Shown one piece after another: positions 10,422-21,186 of a stretch of DNA of 64,000 nt. This DNA comes from Gossypium raimondii (lineage: Eukaryota > Streptophyta > Magnoliopsida > Malvales > Malvaceae), in the NCBI RefSeq assembly GCF_025698545.1, contig NC_068573.1, positions 15,151,874 to 15,215,873 of the forward strand, read 5' to 3'. The notes beneath the pieces are model-generated. The model was not told the origin of the DNA, searched no databases, and saw only the letters and a list, made by a program, of their open reading frames with translations. Positions within the stretch are counted from its first letter, which is position 1. Each line of letters opens with the position of its first letter. The translations under genes were made by a program, and so were the position numbers.

Positions 10422-10540
10422 AGGGTGCAACACGAGGACTTCCAAAGAGGTCACCCATCCTAGTACTATCTCGCCCAAGCACGCTTAAACTACGGAGTTT
10501 GATAGGATCCGGTGCATTAGTCTTTGGTATGATCGCACCT
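10422..10540 (-). rRNA. 5S rRNA copy 37
   Basis: 119 nt. cacctatcaact at the 5' end, shared with copy 44; gtctttggtatg. Confidence 0.84.
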
Positions 10541-10723
10541 ATCAACTCTTTATGCAATCTATTCATATAAAGGCTGCCCTTATCGCGACTTGGCGCCTCG
10601 AATTTGAATGCAAATTAGACCAAATATCGTTCAAATTATTTATTTTGCAAAACGCAAATAACGAATGAGTTACACCACGTGGAGAAAATGCAACTAAAAA
10701 AATATTATATGAAATAAAATGGG

Positions 10724-10840
10724 AGGGTGCAACACGAGGACTTCCAGAGGTCACCCATCCTAGTACTACTCTCGCCCAAGCACGCTTATCATGCGGAGTT
10801 TCGATGGGATCCGTGCATTAGTGCTAGTATAATCGCACCT
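10724..10840 (-). rRNA. 5S rRNA copy 38
   Basis: 117 nt. tagtataatcgcacct near the 5' end; C box intact. Confidence 0.85.
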
Positions 10841-11024
10841 GTCAAATCTTGCGCAATCTATTCATATAAAGGCTACCTCTTATCGCAGTTGCGCCTCGAA
10901 TTTGAATGCAAATTCGACCAAATATCGTTTCAAATTATTTATTTCGCATAACGCAAATAACGAATGAGTTACACCACCTGGAGAAATTGCGACTAATAGA
11001 AAATATTATATGAAATAAAATAGG

Positions 11025-11134
11025 AGGGGTGCAACACGATAACTTCCAAGGAGGTCACCCATCCTAGTATTACTCTCGCCCAAGCACGCTTAACTGCGGA
11101 GTTTTGATGGTATCCGATGCGTTAGTGCTAGTAT
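11025..11134 (-). pseudogene. 5S copy 39, 5' truncated and promoterless
   Basis: Third instance of the gtgctagtat|atgagttac junction, 1959 bp from copy 32. It also shares the acacgataac and tatccgatgcgttag changes, so the truncated unit was duplicated after the deletion. Confidence 0.9.
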
Positions 11135-11192
11135 ATGAGTTACACCACGTGAAGAAAATGCAACTAAAAAAAATTATCTGAAATAAAATGGG

Positions 11193-11315
11193 ACGGGTGC
11201 AACACGAGGACTACCCAGGAGGTCACCCATCCTAGTATTACTCTCGCCCAAGCGCGCTTAAGCATGGCGCGTTTTGATAGGATCCAGTAGCATTAAATTT
11301 GGTATGATCTGCAAA
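11193..11315 (-). rRNA. 5S rRNA copy 40
   Basis: About 123 nt. The 5' third is garbled (attaaatttggtatgatctgc); boundary approximate. Confidence 0.75.
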
Positions 11316-11490
11316 TCAACTATTGCAATCTATTCATATAAAGGCTGCCCTTATCGCACTTTAGCCTCGAATTTGAATGCAAATTCGACAAAATATCGTT
11401 ACAAATTATTTATTTACAAAGCATAAATAACGAATGAGTTACACCACGGGAAGAAAATGCAACTAAAAAAATTATATGAAATAAAATGGG

Positions 11491-11610
11491 AGGGGTGCAA
11501 CACGAGGACTTCCCAGGAGGTCACCCATCATAGTACTACTCTCACCCAAGCACGCTTACCTGCGGAGTTCTGATGGGATCCGGGGCATTAGTGCTAGTAT
11601 GATCGCACCC
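11491..11610 (-). rRNA. 5S rRNA copy 41
   Basis: 120 nt. cccatcatagtac in the C box, cttacctgcgg in the A box; upstream TATA is ttcagataaag. Confidence 0.91.
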
Positions 11611-11794
11611 GTCAACTCTTGCGCAATCTGTTCAGATAAAGGGTTCCCCTTATCGCACTTGCACCTCGAATTTTAATGCAAATTCGACCAAATATCTTTT
11701 GAAATTATTTATTTCGCAAAACGTAAATAACGAATGAGTTACACCACGGGGAGAAAATGCAACTAACAAAAAACATTATATGAAATAAAGTGGG

Positions 11795-11914
11795 AGCGGT
11801 GCAACACGAGGACTTCCCAGGAGGTCACCCATCCTAGTACTATTGTCACCCAAGCATGCTTCGCTACGGCGTTTTGATAGGATCTGGTGCATTAGTGCTG
11901 GTATGATCGCACCC
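11795..11914 (-). rRNA. 5S rRNA copy 42
   Basis: 120 nt. tactattgtcacccaagcat; gcttcgctacggcg in the A box. Confidence 0.9.
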
Positions 11915-12071
11915 GTCAACTCTTGCGCAATCTATTCATATAGAGGCTGCCCCTTATCGCACTTGCGCCTCGAATTTTAAGGCAAATTCATCCAAATATC
12001 GTTTCAATTTTTTTATTTTGTAAAATGCAAATAACGAATGAGTTACACCTCGTGGAGAAAATGCAACTAAC

Positions 12072-12094
12072 AAAAAACATTATATGAAATAAAA
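12072..12094 (-). terminator. Representative Pol III terminators (copy 43)
   Basis: On the minus strand a T4 (12091-12094) lies a few bases past the RNA 3' end and a T6 (12072-12077) about 20 nt further on. Pol III stops at T runs of four or more. This copy represents the aacaaaaaaca trailer class. Confidence 0.8.
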
Positions 12095-12098
12095 TGGG

Positions 12099-12218
12099 AG
12101 GGGTGCAACACGAGGACTTCCCAGGAGGTCACCCATCCTAGTACTACTCTCGCCCAAGCACGCTTACCTACGCGGTTCTGATGGGATCCGGTGCATTAGT
12201 GTTAGTATGATCGCACCC
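12099..12218 (-). rRNA. 5S rRNA copy 43
   Basis: 120 nt. C box and intermediate element match consensus; ttacctacgcggttc is changed. Promoter and terminators are textbook. Confidence 0.94.
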
Positions 12219-12248
12219 GTCAACTCTTGCGCAATCTATTCATATAAA
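12219..12248 (-). promoter_or_regulatory. Representative 5S upstream promoter (copy 43)
   Basis: Read on the minus strand toward the gene: TTTATATG centred near -28, GC at -12/-11 and C at -1. These three elements are known to set start site and efficiency of plant 5S transcription. The same layout precedes nearly every copy; exceptions are listed separately. Confidence 0.9.
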
Positions 12249-12316
12249 GGCTGCCCCTTATCGCACTTGCGCCTCGAATTTTAATGCAAATTCGACCAAA
12301 TATCGTTTCAAATTAT

Positions 12317-12338
12317 TTATTTCGCAAAACGCAAATAA
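12317..12338. other. Representative spacer stem-loop 2
   Basis: ttatttcgc and gcaaataa can pair over 8 bp with one bulged C around the loop aaaac. It is present in most units and broken in those with ttttgcaaaac. Confidence 0.45.
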
Positions 12339-12402
12339 CGAATGAGTTACACCACGTGGAGAAAATGCAACTAACAAAAAACATTATATGAAATAAAGTG
12401 GG

Positions 12403-12522
12403 AGGGGTGCAACACGAGGACTTCCCAGGAGTTCACCCATCCTAGTACTACTCTCGCCCAAGCACGTTTAACTACGGAGTTTTAATGGGATCCGGTGCAT
12501 TAGTGCTGGTATGATCGCACCT
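12403..12522 (-). rRNA. 5S rRNA copy 44
   Basis: 120 nt. ggagttcacccatcc in the C box, cacgtttaactacgg in the A box. Confidence 0.92.
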
Positions 12523-12705
12523 ATCAACTCTTGCGCAATCTGTTCCTATAGAGGCTGCCCCTTATCGCACTTGTGCCTCGAATTTGAATGCAAATTCGAC
12601 CAAATATCGTTCCAAATTATTTATTTCGCATAACGCAAATAAGAAATGAGTTACACCACATGGAGAAAATGCAACTAAAAAAAATATTATATGAAATAAA
12701 ATATG

Positions 12706-12825
12706 AGGGGTGCAACACGAGGACTTCCCAAGAGGTCACCCATCCTAGTACTACTCTCGCCCAAGCACGCTTAACTGCGGAGTTTCGATGGTATCCGATG
12801 CATTAGTGCTAGTAAAATCGCACCC
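12706..12825 (-). rRNA. 5S rRNA copy 45
   Basis: 120 nt. ggtatccgatgc loses the BamHI site; tagtaaaatcgc. Upstream spacer shortened. Confidence 0.9.
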
Positions 12826-12883
12826 GTCAACTCTTGTGCAATCTATTCATATAAAGGTGTCCCCTTGTCGCAATTGCGCCTCG

Positions 12884-12905
12884 AATTTGAAGGAAATTAT
12901 TTATT
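12884..12905. other. Spacer deletion upstream of copy 45
   Basis: gaatttgaagg joins directly to aaattatttatttcgc, removing about 23 bp that include the right arm of stem-loop 1. Confidence 0.75.
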
Positions 12906-12983
12906 TCGCAAAACGCAAATAACAAATGAGTTACACCACGTGAAGAAAATGCAACTAAAAAAAATTATCTGAAATAAAATGGG

Positions 12984-13103
12984 AGGGGTGCAACACGAGG
13001 ACTTCCCAGGAGGTTACCCATCCTAGTATTACTCTCGCCTAAGCGCGCTTAACTGCGGCGTTTTGATGAGATCCAGTGCATTAGAGCTGGTATGATCGCA
13101 TCC
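12984..13103 (-). rRNA. 5S rRNA copy 46
   Basis: 120 nt. ggttacccatcc in the C box; cctaagcgcgc; 5' end gcatccgcc. Confidence 0.87.
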
Positions 13104-13281
13104 GCCAACATATGCAATCTATTCATATAAAGGTCGCCCTTATCAAGATTTTACTACTCAATTTGAATGCAAATTCGACAAAATATCGTTACAAATTATT
13201 TATTTCGCAAAACGCAAATAACGAATGAGTTACACAACGGGAAGAAAATGAAACTAAAAAAATTATATGAAATAAAATGGG

Positions 13282-13401
13282 AGGGGTGCAACACGAGGAC
13301 TTCCTAGGAGGTCGCCCATCCTAGTACTACTCTCGCCCAAGCACGCTTACCTGTGGAGTTCTGATGGGATCCGGTGCATTAGTGTTAGTATGATCGCACC
13401 C
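13282..13401 (-). rRNA. 5S rRNA copy 47
   Basis: 120 nt. ggtcgcccatcc is the main C box change. Confidence 0.92.
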
Positions 13402-13584
13402 GTCAACTCTTGCGCAATCTATTCATATAAAGGCTTCCCCTTATCGCACTTGTACCACGAATTTGACTACAAATTCGACCAAATATTGTTTGAAATTATT
13501 TATTTTGCAAAACGCAAATAACGAATGAGTTGCACCACGTGGAGAAAATGCAACCAAAAAAAATATTATATGAAATAAAATGGG

Positions 13585-13704
13585 AGGGTTGCAACACGAG
13601 GACTTCCCAAGAGGTCACCCATCCTAGTACTACTCTCGCCCAAGCACGCTTAACTACGGAGTTCTAATGGGATCCGGTGCATTAGTGCTGGTATGATCAC
13701 ACCC
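13585..13704 (-). rRNA. 5S rRNA copy 48
   Basis: 120 nt, few changes (cccaagagg, ttaactacgg, ttctaatgg, gatcacaccc). Confidence 0.93.
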
Positions 13705-13886
13705 GTCAACTCTTGCGCAATCTATTGACATAAAGGCTGCCCCTTATCGCACTTGCGCCTCGAATTTGAATGCAAATTCGACCAAATATCGTTTCTAATT
13801 ATTTATTTCGCACAACGCAAATAACGAATGAGTTACACCACGTGGAGAAAATGCAACTAAAAAACTATTATTTGAAATAAAATGGG

Positions 13887-14006
13887 AGGGGTGAAACACG
13901 AGGACTTCCCAGGAGGTCACCCATCCTAGTACTACTCACGCCCAAGCACGCTTAACTGCGGAGTTCTGATGGGATCCGGTGCATTAGTGCTGGTATGAGC
14001 GCACTC
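13887..14006 (-). rRNA. 5S rRNA copy 49
   Basis: 120 nt. gtgaaacacg at the 3' end, tactcacgccc, gagcgcactc at the 5' end; otherwise near consensus. Confidence 0.93.
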
Positions 14007-14188
14007 GTCAACTCTTGCGCAATCTATTCATATATAGCCTGCCCTTATCGCACTTGCACCTCGAATTTGAAGGAAAATTCAACCAAATATCGTTTCAATT
14101 TATTTATTTTGCAAAACGCAAATAACGAATGAGTTACACCACGTGGAGAAAATGCAACTAAAAAAAATATTATATAAAATAAAATGGG

Positions 14189-14308
14189 AGGGGTGCAACA
14201 TGAGGACTTCCCAGGAGGTCACCCATCCCAGTATTACTCTCGCCTAAGCACGCTTAACTGCGGAGTTCTGATGGGATCAGGTGCATTAGTGCAGTTATGA
14301 GAGCACCC
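14189..14308 (-). rRNA. 5S rRNA copy 50
   Basis: 120 nt. ccatcccagtattac in the C box; gagagcaccc at the 5' end. Confidence 0.91.
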
Positions 14309-14489
14309 GTCAATTTTTGCGCAATCTAATCATATAAAGGCTCCCTCTTATCGCACTTGCGCCTCGAATTTGAAGGCAAATTCGACCAAATATCGTTTCA
14401 ATTTAATTATTTTACAAAACGTAAATAACGAATGAGTTACACCACGTAGAGAAAATGCAACTAAAAAATATTATATGAAATAAAATGGG

Positions 14490-14609
14490 AGGGGTGCAAC
14501 ACGAGGACTTCCCAGGAGGTCACCCATCCTAGTACTACTCTCGCCCAAGCACGTTTAACTACGGTGTTTTGATAGGATCCGGTGCATTAGTGCTGGTATG
14601 ATCGCACTC
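14490..14609 (-). rRNA. 5S rRNA copy 51
   Basis: 120 nt. C box intact; cgtttaactacggtgttttgatagg. Confidence 0.92.
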
Positions 14610-14792
14610 GTCAACTCTTGCGCAATCTATTCATATAAAGGCTGCCCCTTATCGCACTTGCGCCTCGAATTTGAATGTAAATTCGACCAAATATCGTTTC
14701 AAATTTTTATTTCGCAAAACGCAAATAACGAATGAGTTACACCACGTGGAGAAAATGAAACTAAAAAAAAACATGATACGAAATAAAATGGG

Positions 14793-14912
14793 ATGGGTGC
14801 AACACGAGGACTTCCCGGGATGTCACCCACCCTAGTAATCCTCTCGCCCAAGCACGCTTAACTGCGGCGTTTGAACGGGATCCGGTGCATTAGTACTGGT
14901 ATGATCGCACCA
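14793..14912 (-). rRNA. 5S rRNA copy 52
   Basis: 120 nt. cccgggatgtcacccaccc and tagtaatcctctcg; same family as copy 53. Confidence 0.9.
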
Positions 14913-15094
14913 ATCAACTCTTGCGCAATCAATTCACATAAAGGCTGCCCCTTATCGCACTTGCGCCTCGAATTTGAATGCAAATTAGACCAAATATCGT
15001 TTCAAATTATTTATTTCGCACAACGCAAATAACGAATGAGTTACACCACGTGGAGAAAATGCAACTAAAAAAATATTATATGAAATAAAATGGG

Positions 15095-15214
15095 ATGGGT
15101 GCAACACGAGGACTTCCCGGGATGTCACCCACCCTAGTAATCCTCTCGTCCAAGCACGCTTAACTGCGGCGTTTGAACGAGATCCGGTGCATTAGTGCTG
15201 GTATGATCGCACCA
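15095..15214 (-). rRNA. 5S rRNA copy 53
   Basis: 120 nt. Nearly the same as copy 52, one unit away: a local duplication. Confidence 0.9.
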
Positions 15215-15396
15215 GTCAACTCTTGCGCAATCAATTCACATAAAGGCTGCCCCTTATCGCACTTGCGCCTCGAATTTGAATGCAAATTAGACCAAATATC
15301 TTTTCAAATTATTTATTTCGCACAACGCAAATAACGAATGAGTTACACCACGTGGAGAAAATGCAACTAAAAAAATATTATATGAAATAAAATGGG

Positions 15397-15515
15397 ATGG
15401 GTGCAACACGAGGACTTCCCAGGAGGTCACCCATCCTAGTACTACTCTCGCCCAAGCACGCTTAACTACGGCGTTTTGATAGGATCCGGTGCATTAGTCT
15501 TTGGTATGAGCTTTT
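15397..15515 (-). rRNA. 5S rRNA copy 54
   Basis: 119 nt. 5' end garbled (gtctttggtatgagctttt); C box intact. Confidence 0.82.
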
Positions 15516-15697
15516 GTCAACTTTTTGCAATCTATTCATATAAAGGCTGCCCCTTATCGCACTTGCGCCTCGAATTTGAAGGCAAATTTGACCAAATATT
15601 GTTTCAATGTATTTATTTTGCAAAACGCAAATAACGAATGAGTTACACCATGTGGAGAAAATGCAACTAAAAAAAATATTATATGAAATAAAATGGG

Positions 15698-15817
15698 ATG
15701 GGTGCAACACGAGGACTTCCTAGGAGGTCACCCATCCTCGTACTACTCTAGCCCAAGCACGTTTAACTACGGCGTTTGGATAGGATCTGGTGCATTAGTG
15801 CTGGTATGATCGCACTC
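15698..15817 (-). rRNA. 5S rRNA copy 55
   Basis: 120 nt. catcctcgtactactctagccc; gcgtttggatagg. Confidence 0.9.
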
Positions 15818-15999
15818 GTCAACTCTTACGCAATCCATTCATATAAAGGCTGTCCCTTATCACACTTGCGCCTCGAACTTGAATGCAAATTCAACCAAAT
15901 ATCGTTTCAAATTATTTATTTCGCAAAACGCAAATAACGAATGAGTTACACCAGGTCGAGAAAATGCAACTAAAAAAATAGTATATGAACTAAAATGGG

Positions 16000-16119
16000 A
16001 TGGTTGCAACACGAGGACTTCCTAGGAGGTCACCCATCCTCGTAGTACTCTCGCCCAAGCACGTTTAACTACGGCGTTTTGATAGGATCCGGTGCATTAG
16101 TGCAGGTTTGATCGCACTC
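16000..16119 (-). rRNA. 5S rRNA copy 56
   Basis: 120 nt. tcctcgtagtactctcg in the C box; gcaggtttgatc. Confidence 0.9.
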
Positions 16120-16300
16120 GTCAACTCTTGCGCAATCCATTCATATAAAGGCTGCCCCTTATCACACTTGCGCCTCGAATTTGAAGGCAAATTCGACCAA
16201 ATATCGTTTCAATTTATTTATTTTGCAAAACGTAAATAAAGAATGTGTTAGACCACGTGGAGAAAATGCAACAAAAAAATATTATATGAAATAAAATGGG

Positions 16301-16420
16301 AGGGGTGCAACACGAGGACTTCCCAGGAGGTCACCCATCCTAGTACTACTCTCGCCCAAGAACGTTTAACTACGGCGTGTTGATAGGATCCGGTGCATTA
16401 GTGCTGGTATGATCGCACTC
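16301..16420 (-). rRNA. 5S rRNA copy 57
   Basis: 120 nt. C box intact; aagaacgtttaactacggcgtgttg. Confidence 0.93.
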
Positions 16421-16602
16421 GTCAACTATTGCGCAATCCATTCATATAAAGGCTGCCCCTTATCACACTTGCGCCTCGAATTTGAAAGCAAATTCGACCA
16501 AATATCGTTTCAAATTATTTATTTCGCAAAACGCAAATAACGAATGAGTTACACCACGTGGAGAAAATGCAACTAAAAAAATATTATATGAAATAAAATG
16601 GG

Positions 16603-16722
16603 ATGGGTGCAACACGAGGACTTCCCAGGAGGTCACCCATCCTAGTACTACTCTCGCCCAAGAACGTTTAACTACGGCGTGTTGATAGGATCCGGTGCAT
16701 TAGTGCTGGTATGATCGCACTC
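16603..16722 (-). rRNA. 5S rRNA copy 58
   Basis: 120 nt. Same gene as copy 57 except the 3' terminal ggatggg; recent tandem duplication including the aaagcaaattc spacer. Confidence 0.93.
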
Positions 16723-16904
16723 GTCAACTCTTGCGCAATCCATTCATATAAAGGCTGCCCCTTATCACACTTGCGCCTCGAATTTGAAAGCAAATTCGAC
16801 CAAATATCGTTTCAAATTATTTATTTCACAAAACGCAAATAACGAATGAGTTACACCACGTGGAGAAAATGCAACTAAAAAAATATTATATGAAATAAAA
16901 TGGG

Positions 16905-17024
16905 ATGGGTGCAACACGAGGACTTCCCGGGATGTCACCCACCCTAGTAATCCTCTCGCCCAAGGATGCTTAACAGCGGCGTTTGAATGGGATCCGGTGC
17001 ATTAGTGCTGGTATGATCGCACCT
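16905..17024 (-). rRNA. 5S rRNA copy 59
   Basis: 120 nt. The caccctagtaatcctc family; ccaaggatgcttaacagcggcg. Confidence 0.9.
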
Positions 17025-17207
17025 GTCAACTCTTGCGCAATCTATTCACATAAAGGCTACCCCTTATCGCACTTGCGCCTCGAATTTGAATGCAAATTTG
17101 ACCAAATATTGTTTCTAATTATTTATTTCGGACAACGCAAAAAACGAATGAGTTACACCACGTGGAAAAAATGCAGCTAAAAAAATTATTATATGAAATA
17201 AAATGGA

Positions 17208-17328
17208 AGGGGTGAAACACGAGGACTTCCCAGGAGGTCACCTATCCTAGTACAACTCACGCCCAAGCACGTTTAACTGCGGAGTTCTGATGGGATCCGT
17301 GTATTAGTCTTTGGTATGAGCGTTAATT
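17208..17328 (-). rRNA. 5S rRNA copy 60
   Basis: About 121 nt. gtgaaacacg family; the 5' end is garbled (gtctttggtatgagcgttaatt). Confidence 0.8.
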
Positions 17329-17504
17329 GTCAACAATTGCGCAATCTATTCATATAGAGGTCGCCTTATCAATTTTGCCTCGAATTTGAAGGCAAATTCA
17401 CCAAATATCGTTCAATTTATTTATTTTGCAAAACGCAAATAACGAATGAGTTACACCACGTGGAGAAAATGCAACTAAAAAAATATTTTATGAAATAAAA
17501 TGGG

Positions 17505-17619
17505 AGGGTGCAACACGAGGACTTCCAGAGGTCACCCATCCTAGTACTACTCTCGCCAAGCACGCTTAATCTGCGGAGTTCGAGGGATCCGGTGCATTAG
17601 TGCCGGTGCGAGCGCACCC
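17505..17619 (-). rRNA. 5S rRNA copy 61
   Basis: 115 nt. C box intact; bases missing at ctcgccaagc and gttcgagggatcc. Confidence 0.83.
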
Positions 17620-17800
17620 GTCAACTTTTGTGCAATCTATTCATATAAAGGCGCCCTTATCAAGATTTTCGCCTCGAATTTGAAGGCAAATTCGACCAAA
17701 TATCATTTCAATTTATTTATTTTGCAAAACGCAGATAACGAATGAGTTACACCACGTAGAGAAAATGCAACTAAAAAAACATTATATGAAATAAAATGGG

Positions 17801-17920
17801 AGGGGTGCAACACGATGACTTCCTAGGAGGTCACCCATCCTTGTACTTCTCTCGCCCAAGCACACTTAACTGGGAAGTTCTGATTGGATCAGGTGCATTA
17901 GTGCTGTTATGAGAGCAGTC
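17801..17920 (-). rRNA. 5S rRNA copy 62
   Basis: 120 nt. catccttgtacttctctcg; 5' end gagagcagtc. Confidence 0.88.
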
Positions 17921-18103
17921 GTCAACTTTTGCGCAATCTAATCATATAAAGGCTGCCTCTTATCGCACTTTCGCCTCGAATTTGAAGGCAAATTCGACCA
18001 AATATCGTTTCAATTTATTTATTTTGCAAAACGTAAATAACGAATGAGTTACACGACGTGGAGAAAATGCAGCTAAAAAAAATATTGTATGAAATAAAAT
18101 GGG

Positions 18104-18223
18104 AGGGGTGCAACACGAGGACTTCCCAGAAGGTCACCTATCCTAGTACTACACTCGCCCAAGCACGTTCAACTACGGTGTTTTGATAGGATCCGGTGCA
18201 TTAGTGCTGGCATGATCGCACTC
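18104..18223 (-). rRNA. 5S rRNA copy 63
   Basis: 120 nt. tactacactcgccc; gtgctggcatgatcgcactc. Partner of copy 65. Confidence 0.91.
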
Positions 18224-18406
18224 GTCAACTCTTGCGCAATCCATTCATATAAAGGCTGTCCCTTATCACACTTGCGCCTCGAATTTGAAAGCAAATTCGA
18301 CCAAATATCGTTTCAAATTATTTATTTCGCAAAACGCAAATAACGAATGAGTTACACCACGTGGAGAAAATGCAACTAAAAAAAATATTATATGAAATAA
18401 AATAGG

Positions 18407-18526
18407 AGGGGTGAAACACGAGGACTTCCCAGGAGGTCACCCATCCTAGTACTACTCACGCCCAACCACGCTTAACTGCGGAGTTCTGATGGGATCCGGT
18501 GCATCAGTGCTGGTATGAGCGCACTC
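18407..18526 (-). rRNA. 5S rRNA copy 64
   Basis: 120 nt. gtgaaacacg family; cccaaccacgc in the A box. Confidence 0.92.
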
Positions 18527-18708
18527 GTCAACTCTTGCGCAATCTATTCATATTGAGGCTGCCCTTATCGCACTTGCGCCTCGAATTTGAAGGCAAATTC
18601 GACCAAATATCGTTTCAATTTATTTATTTTGCAAAACGCAAATAACGAATGATTTACACCACGTGCAGAAAATGCAACTAAAAAAAATATTATATGAAAT
18701 AAAATGGG

Positions 18709-18828
18709 AGGGGTGCAACACGAGGACTTCCCAGGAGGTCACCCATCCTAGTACTACACTCGCCCAAGCACGTTTAACTACGGTGTTTTGATAGGATCCG
18801 GTGCATTAGTGCTGGCATGATCGCACTC
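18709..18828 (-). rRNA. 5S rRNA copy 65
   Basis: 120 nt. As copy 63, 605 bp away; the upstream TATA reads attcattaagg, so it is damaged. Confidence 0.91.
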
Positions 18829-19008
18829 GTCAACTCTTGCGCAATCCATTCATTAAGGCTGCCCCTTATCACACTTGCGCCTCGAATTTGAAAGCAAATT
18901 CGACCAAATATCGTTTCAAATTATTTATTTCGCAAAACGCAAATAACGAATGAGTTACACCACGTGGAGAAAATGCAACTAAGAAAATATTATATGAAAT
19001 AAAATGGG

Positions 19009-19128
19009 ATGGGTGCAACACGAGGACTTCCCAGGATGTCACCCACCCTAGTAATCCTCTCGCCCAAGGACGCTTAACAGCGGCGTTTGGATGGGATCCA
19101 GTGCATTAGTGCTGGTATGATCGCACCC
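19009..19128 (-). rRNA. 5S rRNA copy 66
   Basis: 120 nt. gatgtcacccaccctag and cgtttggatggg. Confidence 0.9.
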
Positions 19129-19309
19129 GTCAACTCTTGCGCAATCTATTCACATAAAGACTGCCCCTCATCGCACTTGCGCCTCGAATTTGAATGCAAA
19201 TTTGTCCAAATATCGTTTCTAATTATTTATTTCGCACAACGCAAAAAACGAATGAGTTACACCACGTGGAGAAAATGCAACTAAAAAAAATTATATGAAA
19301 TAAAATAGG

Positions 19310-19429
19310 AGTGGTGAAACACGAGGACTTCCCAGGAGGTCAGCCATCCTAGTACTACTCACGCCCAAGCACGCTTAACTGCGGAGTTCTGATGGGATCC
19401 GGTGCATTAGTGCTGGTATGAGCGCACTC
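19310..19429 (-). rRNA. 5S rRNA copy 67
   Basis: 120 nt. gtgaaacacg family, ggtcagccatcc in the C box. Confidence 0.92.
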
Positions 19430-19610
19430 GACAACTCTTGCGCAATCTATTCATATTGAGGCTGCCCTTATCGCACTTGCGCCTCGAATTTGAAGGCAAA
19501 TTCGACTAAATATCGTTTCAAATTATTTATTTTGCAAAACGCAAATAACGAATGAGTTACACCACGTGCAGAAAATGCAACTAAAAAAATATTATATGAA
19601 ATAAAATGGG

Positions 19611-19730
19611 AGGGGTGCAACACGAGGACTTCCCAGGAGGTCACCCATCCTAGTACTACTCTCGCCTAAGCACGCTTAACTGCGGAGTTCTGATGGGATC
19701 CGGTGCATTCGTGCTGGTATGAGCGCACCC
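19611..19730 (-). rRNA. 5S rRNA copy 68
   Basis: 120 nt and very near consensus: only cctaagc, gcattcgtg and gagcgc differ. Confidence 0.95.
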
Positions 19731-19913
19731 GTCAACATTTGCGCAATCTAATCGTATAAAGGCTGCCTCTTATCGCACTTTCGCCTCGAATTTGAAGGCA
19801 AATTCGACCAAATATCGTTTCAATTTATTTATTTTGCAAAAAGTAAATAACGAATGAGTTACACCACGTGGAGAAAATGCAACTAAAAAAAATATTATAT
19901 GAAATAAAATGGG

Positions 19914-20028
19914 AGGGTGCAACACGAGGACTTCCTGTGAGGTCACCCATCCTAGTATTACTCTCGCCAAGCACGCTTAGTTGCGGAGTTCGATGGGATC
20001 CGGTGCATTAGTGTGGCATGAGCGCACC
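19914..20028 (-). rRNA. 5S rRNA copy 69
   Basis: 115 nt. tagtattactctcgccaagc; gtgtggcatgagc. Confidence 0.83.
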
Positions 20029-20208
20029 GTGAACTCTTACGCAATCTATTCATATAAAGGTCGCCCATATAAGACTTTGCCTCAATTTTAATGCAAATTC
20101 GACCAAATATCGTTTCAAATTATTTATTTCGCATAACGCAAATAACGAATGAGTTACACCACGTGGAGAAAATGCTACTAACAAAAAACATTATATTAAA
20201 TAAAATAG

Positions 20209-20324
20209 GGGGTACACGAGGACTTCCCAGGAGGTCGCCCACCCTAGTAATCCTCTCGCCGAAGCACGCTTAATTGCGGCGTTTGAATGGGATTCGGTGC
20301 ATTAGTGCTGGTATGATCGTACCC
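20209..20324 (-). rRNA. 5S rRNA copy 70 (3' end shortened)
   Basis: About 116 nt. The RNA 3' end is compressed to aggggg(t)acacgagg, losing part of the helix I strand. Copies 83 and 85 share the lesion. Confidence 0.78.
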
Positions 20325-20506
20325 ATCAACTCTTGCGCAATCTATTCATATAAAGGCTGCCCCTTATCGCACTTGCGCCTCGAATTTGAAGGCAAATTCG
20401 ACCTAAGATCGTTTCAATTTATTTATTTTGCAAAACGCAAATAACGAATGAGTTACACCACGTGGAGAAAATGCAACTAAAAAAATATTATATGAAATAA
20501 AATGGG

Positions 20507-20626
20507 ATGGGTGCAACACGAGGACTTCCCAGGAGGTCACCCATCCTGTTACTACTCTCGCCCAAGCACGTTTAACTACGGCGTTTTGATAGGTTCCAGT
20601 GCATTAGTGCTGATATGATCGCACCC
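20507..20626 (-). rRNA. 5S rRNA copy 71
   Basis: 120 nt. catcctgttactac in the C box; aggttccagtgc loses the BamHI site. Confidence 0.91.
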
Positions 20627-20809
20627 GTCAACTCTTGTGCAATCTATTCATATAAAGGCTGCCCCTTATCGCACTTGCGCCTCGAATGTTAATCCAAATT
20701 AGACCAAATATAATTCCAAATTATTTATTTCGCAAAACGCGAATAACGAATGAGTTACACCACGTGGAGAAAATGCAACTAACAAAAAAATTATATGAAA
20801 TAAAGTGGG

Positions 20810-20884
20810 AGGTCACCCATCCTAGTACTACACTCGCCCAAGCACGTTTAACTACGGTGTATTAGTGGTGGCATGATCGCACTC
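20810..20884 (-). pseudogene. 5S copy 72, two internal deletions
   Basis: Only 75 bp remain. The RNA 3' end was lost between two ggagg repeats (gtgggaggtcaccc), and about 18 bp was lost between two ggtg repeats (ctacggtgtattag). A and C boxes survive. Both ends fit microhomology deletion. Confidence 0.9.
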
Positions 20885-21066
20885 GTCAACTCTTGCGCAA
20901 TCTATTCACATAAAGGTTGCCCCTTATCGCACTTGCGCCTCGAATTTGAATGTAAATTCGACCAAATATTGTTTCAAATTAATTATTTCGCACAACACAA
21001 ATAACGAATGAGTTACACCACGTGGAGAAAATGCAACTAAAAAAATATTATATGAAATAAAATGGG

Positions 21067-21186
21067 AAGGGTGAAACACGAGGACTTCCCAGGAGGTTAC
21101 CCATCCTAGTACTACTCTCGCCCAAGCACGCTTAACTACGGAGTTTTGATAGGATCCGATGCATTAGTGCTGGTATGAGCGCACCC
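21067..21186 (-). rRNA. 5S rRNA copy 73
   Basis: 120 nt. gtgaaacacg family; ggttacccatcc in the C box. Confidence 0.92.

Larger units (their letters stand above)
6529..13103 (-). repeat. Higher-order repeat block 2 (seven-unit)
   Basis: Copies 32-38 (9066-10840) correspond one for one to copies 39-45 (11025-12825), a shift of 1959 bp. Both start with the same 5'-truncated gene. A third, shorter relative starts at copy 23 (6529). The order of gene variants and the spacer changes agree between the two full turns. Confidence 0.8.
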
